This document shows positions 6,895 through 8,954 of a stretch of 8,954 nt of DNA, one piece after another. The DNA lies in contig USAT01000080.1 in the NCBI GenBank assembly GCA_900552725.1, positions 1-8,954 on the forward strand, in the 5' to 3' direction. This stretch comes from an uncultured Eubacteriales bacterium. Lineage in GTDB: Bacteria > Bacillota > Clostridia > Oscillospirales > Oscillospiraceae. The position numbers were made by a program, and so were the translations under genes. The notes under the pieces are model-generated. The model ran no database searches. It saw only the letters and a program-made list of their open reading frames with translations, and was not told the DNA's origin. Numbering within the stretch: the stretch's first letter is position 1; each line of letters opens with the position of its first letter.

Positions 6895-6948
6895 ACTTAG
6901 TGATTTTGCCGAAGGACGGCGAAGCCGGCAGAAAAAAGAAATATTTTT

Positions 6949-6997
6949 GCCGGGAAAAATTCACCCGGCGGGAAATGATTACATTGTGTATTTCCCG
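6949..6997. repeat. Two adjoining inverted repeats that share one base
   Basis: GCCGGG (6949-6954) pairs with CCCGGC (6964-6969), and CGGGAAAT (6969-6976) pairs perfectly with ATTTCCCG (6990-6997). The two stems meet at base 6969, so they could stack or compete in an RNA. Neither has a T run directly after it. Confidence 0.45.
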
Positions 6998-7029
6998 ACA
7001 GCGGCGGGGCCTTGGCATGACAAAAGCAG

Positions 7030-7062
7030 GGCGGGACGATCGCGGAGAAGCGCCGTCCCGCC
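7030..7062. repeat. Strong GC-rich hairpin
   Basis: GGCGGGACG (7030-7038) pairs perfectly with CGTCCCGCC (7054-7062). An inner GCG/CGC stem (7042-7044 with 7051-7053) extends it across a three-base bulge to about 12 pairs. There is no T run on the plus side, which argues for a structural RNA stem rather than a terminator. Confidence 0.5.
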
Positions 7063-7088
7063 AAACCGCGAGCTTCCCGTAATACGTT

Positions 7089-7127
7089 GAAAACCGCCAC
7101 TTGACCCAGTGGCGGTTTTCGTTCTTT
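7089..7127 (+). terminator. Rho-independent terminator before the sigma factor gene
   Basis: A perfect 13-bp stem (7089-7101 with 7108-7120) has a six-base loop. Its base is AAAA on the left and TTTT on the right, followed by CGTTCTTT. This is the standard A-tract/stem/T-tract layout, so it may work in both directions. It would end any plus-strand transcript coming from the AEC gene or from a start inside the gene-free stretch, and would insulate the sigma factor operon. Confidence 0.75.
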
Positions 7128-7168
7128 CTGCGGAGAGCATGTACGGCAGAAGGTTTTCTTTTTTCCGC

Positions 7169-7200
7169 TGAAACATTTCCCGAGCCCGGTGTGTTATACC
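7169..7200 (+). promoter_or_regulatory. Possible promoter of the sigma factor operon (ECF-like -35, extended -10)
   Basis: TGAAAC (7169-7174) equals the -35 consensus of several Firmicutes ECF sigma factors, but the spacing to a CGTA-like -10 is not ideal. The best fit is GTTATA at 7193-7198, 18 bases on. The same area also reads as an extended -10, TGT followed by TATACC (7192-7200). Either gives a start near 7207. Autoregulation is an inference. Confidence 0.35.
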
Positions 7201-7202
7201 AA

Positions 7203-7216
7203 TGAAAAGCTTTTCA
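7203..7216. repeat. 14-bp perfect palindrome at the expected transcription start
   Basis: TGAAAAGCTTTTCA is fully self-complementary. It lies just after the candidate -10 and touches the ribosome binding site (7216-7221). It could be an operator, or at most a weak hairpin since there is no loop. Confidence 0.45.
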
Positions 7217-7221
7217 AGGAG
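7216..7221 (+). promoter_or_regulatory. Ribosome binding site fixing the sigma factor start
   Basis: AAGGAG lies nine bases before the ATG at 7231. It decides this start over an in-frame GTG at 7189, which has no such site and overlaps the candidate promoter. Confidence 0.8.
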
Positions 7222-7230
7222 ATCATTTCC

Positions 7231-7710
7231 ATGACAGACCAACAGTTTGCCCTGGCGGCGGAGCGGTATATGGACACCATTTTCCGGGTGGCCTATGGCT
7301 ATCTGCGCAGCAAAGCGGACGCCGACGACGTGACCCAGGACGTATTGATACAGCTCTATAAGACCGACGCGCCCTTCGAGGGTGACGAGCATCTCAAGCG
7401 GTGGCTCATCCGGGTGACCATCAACCGGTGCAAGAACATCTTCCGCTCCCCGTGGCACAGGATGGAGGACATCGCCGACTATGAGAGCGCATTGTCCTTC
7501 GAGGTCCCGGAGTGCCGGGAGCTGTTCGACGCGGTGATGGCGCTGGACAAGCGCTATCGCGTGCCGGTGCTGCTGTATTACTACGAGGGCTATTCCCAGA
7601 AGGAGATCGCCGAGATGCTGGCGGTGCCGGAGGAGACTGTCCGCACCCGGCTGTTCCGGGCCAGAGGAAAATTGAAAGCAACATTGACGGAGGTACTGCA
7701 ATATGATTGA
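7231..7710 (+). CDS. ECF-type RNA polymerase sigma factor
   Basis: The 159-residue protein has only the sigma-2 and sigma-4 domains, as expected of extracytoplasmic-function sigma factors. Sigma-2 (about 8-72) includes ADADDVTQDVLIQLY (29-43, core-binding region 2.2) and LKRWLIRVTINRCKNIFRS (55-73, regions 2.3-2.4 for -10 melting and recognition). Sigma-4 (about 96-152) begins with LFDAVMALDKRYR and carries the helix-turn-helix YSQKEIAEMLAVPEETVRTR (121-140) for the -35 element. It belongs to the broad SigM/SigW/RpoE-like group common in clostridia. Its stop overlaps the next start by eight bases, and the next gene encodes a single-pass membrane protein with anti-sigma features, so activity is probably set by an envelope signal. 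The actual stimulus and regulon cannot be inferred. Confidence 0.92.
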   Translation: MTDQQFALAAERYMDTIFRVAYGYLRSKADADDVTQDVLIQLYKTDAPFEGDEHLKRWLIRVTINRCKNIFRSPWHRMEDIADYESALSFEVPECRELFDAVMALDKRYRVPVLLYYYEGYSQKEIAEMLAVPEETVRTRLFRARGKLKATLTEVLQYD

Positions 7711-8860
7711 CCGGAAACTGTTTCAGCAAACCTTCTCCGCGCTGCATGCCTCCCCTGACACACTTTCGGAGGTATATAAAGTGGTACGGAGAAATAAAAG
7801 ACATCATACGATCACAAAAGGCATGCTGATCGCCGCGGTGCTGGCCATGTGCATCACGGTGGCGGGCGCGGTGGGCATCGCCACGCTGATCAAGGCCGAT
7901 GTGGCCCCGGCGGACAGTATTACCGACGCCGACCGGAACGCCTTTGACAAGGATACCGTGGGCAGCGACACGCCCCTGGTGCTGGGCAACGACGGCCAGC
8001 CCATCAGCCTGCCCCGGATGGAGCGCGCCTCCACCGACACGGCCACGGTGCAGCGCCTGCTGGGCGATTACCTTTGCACCGTGAACGCCACCATGGAGGT
8101 GGACGGCTACACCATCAAGCTGAACACCTTCCTCATTGACGAGAACGGCTCCGGCTTTTTGACCTACACCCTGTCCAATCCCAACGGCGTTGAACCGGAT
8201 GAAAACGGCTACGGCGAGGTGTATACCCCCCTGGATCCCTCACTGATCATCGGCGATGACCTGCAGAGCTACAAGTATATGGACGCCAAGACCTATTTGG
8301 ACACCGCCGCCACCACCGACACAGAGATGCATCTGGTGCTGTATTTCAGCGACTTCGGCCATTGGCACAAGGGGGATGACCTGATCTTCGCGGTAAAGCC
8401 CCAGTATGTCGAAGGCAATCCCGATGCGCTGACATGGGGCGGCAGCATCAGCATTTCACCCATCGCCTATCTGCCTGTGACCACCTTTACCAGCGAAAAC
8501 GGCAGCACGGTGTCGGTCTCCGCGCTGGGTATGCGGGTGAACGCCCCCGCTGATATCACCAACCAGATCAGCGACATGAACACCAAAGAGCTGGTGCTGC
8601 ACATGAAGGACGGCAGCCACTTCGCGGTGATGAGCGACCGCGAGAACGTCATGAACTGGGTGGTGGGTCTCGGCACGGTGGATGAGAACCACAATGTCAG
8701 CGGCCTGGGCTACAGCTTCAACCGGCTGGTGGACGTGGACGAGATCGAGTCTGTCACCGCTGAGGGATATACGATGGTCTTCCTGACGCCCTTCACAGGC
8801 CTTGAGGATAAGATGCCTGATACGAAGGACATCGACTTCAATTACACCTACACGCGGTGA
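7703..8860 (+). CDS. Membrane-anchored probable anti-sigma factor (DUF4179-like)
   Basis: The 385-residue protein has a short cytoplasmic N-terminus (1-40), one membrane helix (about 41-63, MLIAAVLAMC onward) and a long external domain (about 65-385). The N-terminal motif LHASPDTLSEV (14-24) is typical of proteins encoded after ECF sigma factors in clostridia. No H-x3-C-x2-C zinc motif of ZAS-type anti-sigma factors is present. The external part looks beta-rich, with GYTIKLNTFLIDENGSGFLT (135-154) and a C-terminal NRLVDVDEIESVTAEGYTMV (340-359) of the kind seen in DUF4179 proteins. GGAGG (7689-7693) lies nine bases before the ATG, and the start overlaps the sigma factor stop. By position and layout it should hold the sigma factor at the membrane until a signal arrives. 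That function is inferred, and the family call is from memory of motifs. Confidence 0.75.
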   Translation: MIDRKLFQQTFSALHASPDTLSEVYKVVRRNKRHHTITKGMLIAAVLAMCITVAGAVGIATLIKADVAPADSITDADRNAFDKDTVGSDTPLVLGNDGQPISLPRMERASTDTATVQRLLGDYLCTVNATMEVDGYTIKLNTFLIDENGSGFLTYTLSNPNGVEPDENGYGEVYTPLDPSLIIGDDLQSYKYMDAKTYLDTAATTDTEMHLVLYFSDFGHWHKGDDLIFAVKPQYVEGNPDALTWGGSISISPIAYLPVTTFTSENGSTVSVSALGMRVNAPADITNQISDMNTKELVLHMKDGSHFAVMSDRENVMNWVVGLGTVDENHNVSGLGYSFNRLVDVDEIESVTAEGYTMVFLTPFTGLEDKMPDTKDIDFNYTYTR

Positions 8861-8868
8861 GGGCCGCG

Positions 8869-8926
8869 CGGTGCGTTGATCCGTCGTAGGGCGGGGCCAA
8901 TGTGCCCCGCCACCGATAGCGCACCG
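8869..8926. repeat. Nested GC-rich palindromic intergenic repeat
   Basis: An inner perfect hairpin, GGCGGGGC (8890-8897) with GCCCCGCC (8904-8911), is enclosed by an outer inverted repeat CGGTGCG (8869-8875) with CGCACCG (8920-8926). A related GC-rich stretch begins again at about 8936 and runs off the window. It may act as a weak terminator after the anti-sigma gene, but no T run is seen. The core resembles the palindrome at 96-116. Confidence 0.45.
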
Positions 8927-8954
8927 GTTTATCGTGCGGCGGGCCACACGGGGC

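Larger units (their letters stand above)
6577..7230. other. Gene-free stretch with DnaA-box cluster, phased repeats and hairpins
   Basis: About 650 bases separate the AEC permease from the sigma factor. Open frames here are short, lack ribosome binding sites or overlap hairpins, and none is convincing. The content in order is: a 17-bp inverted repeat TTCGTT-n5-AACGAA (6631-6647); five DnaA-box-like 9-mers (6653-6771); three ATGTAAA units spaced one helical turn apart (6792-6819); a run of phased A-tracts (to 6868); several inverted repeats (6861-7062); a terminator (7089-7125); and the sigma factor leader. The base composition is clearly richer in A and T than the flanking genes between about 6590 and 6990. 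Confidence 0.7.

Noticed and set aside
6577..6900. Calling this stretch the chromosomal origin oriC
   Set aside because: The DnaA boxes and AT-rich repeats fit, but no dnaA, dnaN or rpmH is present and gene directions do not switch here. It is kept as a DnaA-box cluster only.
6800..7100. Short open frames of 60-72 codons on both strands
   Set aside because: They begin with poor start codons or inside hairpins, lack ribosome binding sites, and overlap the inverted repeats.

Overview
The window looks like chromosomal DNA of a GC-rich, low-oxygen Firmicute, most likely a gut clostridium of the Oscillospiraceae type. This rests on the purine-rich AGGAGG-type ribosome binding sites, housekeeping genes of Firmicutes type (a PolA whose proofreading domain has lost its catalytic residues, RimI, TsaD), the GC-rich codon use, and a sigma/anti-sigma pair of a kind common in clostridia. 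No plasmid, phage, IS or CRISPR element is visible.

Left part (1-4345). Two strong hairpins at the left edge act as terminators facing each other: one for this operon and one for an unseen plus-strand gene to the left. A minus-strand operon polA-rimI-tsaD follows. polA has its own promoter with a perfect TATAAT. The polA stop lies within the rimI ribosome binding site, and the rimI stop overlaps the tsaD start as ATGA, so the three genes look co-transcribed and partly translationally coupled. They cover DNA repair and Okazaki fragment processing (polA), protein N-terminal acetylation (rimI) and the last step of tRNA t6A37 synthesis (tsaD).

Middle (4346-6576). A divergent promoter with a perfect TTGACA drives two plus-strand membrane transport genes that overlap as ATGA: a major facilitator superfamily permease and an AEC (auxin efflux carrier type) permease. 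Their substrates cannot be read from sequence.

Gene-free stretch (6577-7230, about 650 bp). This is the most unusual part. It holds a cluster of five DnaA-box-like 9-mers (one perfect), a 10-mer TTATGTAAAC that occurs exactly twice, with two near copies beside the second, spaced one helical turn apart, roughly phased A-tracts, then a chain of inverted repeats ending in a clear terminator hairpin. It looks like either a DnaA-binding control or origin-like site, or such a site followed by an unannotated structured RNA. No dnaA, rpmH or dnaN gene is present, so a chromosomal origin is not demonstrated.

Right part (7120-8954). A small ECF-type sigma factor overlaps a membrane-anchored protein that is probably its anti-sigma factor (DUF4179-like, without the usual zinc-binding motif). 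A 14-bp perfect palindrome sits at the expected transcription start. The window ends in a GC-rich palindromic intergenic repeat.
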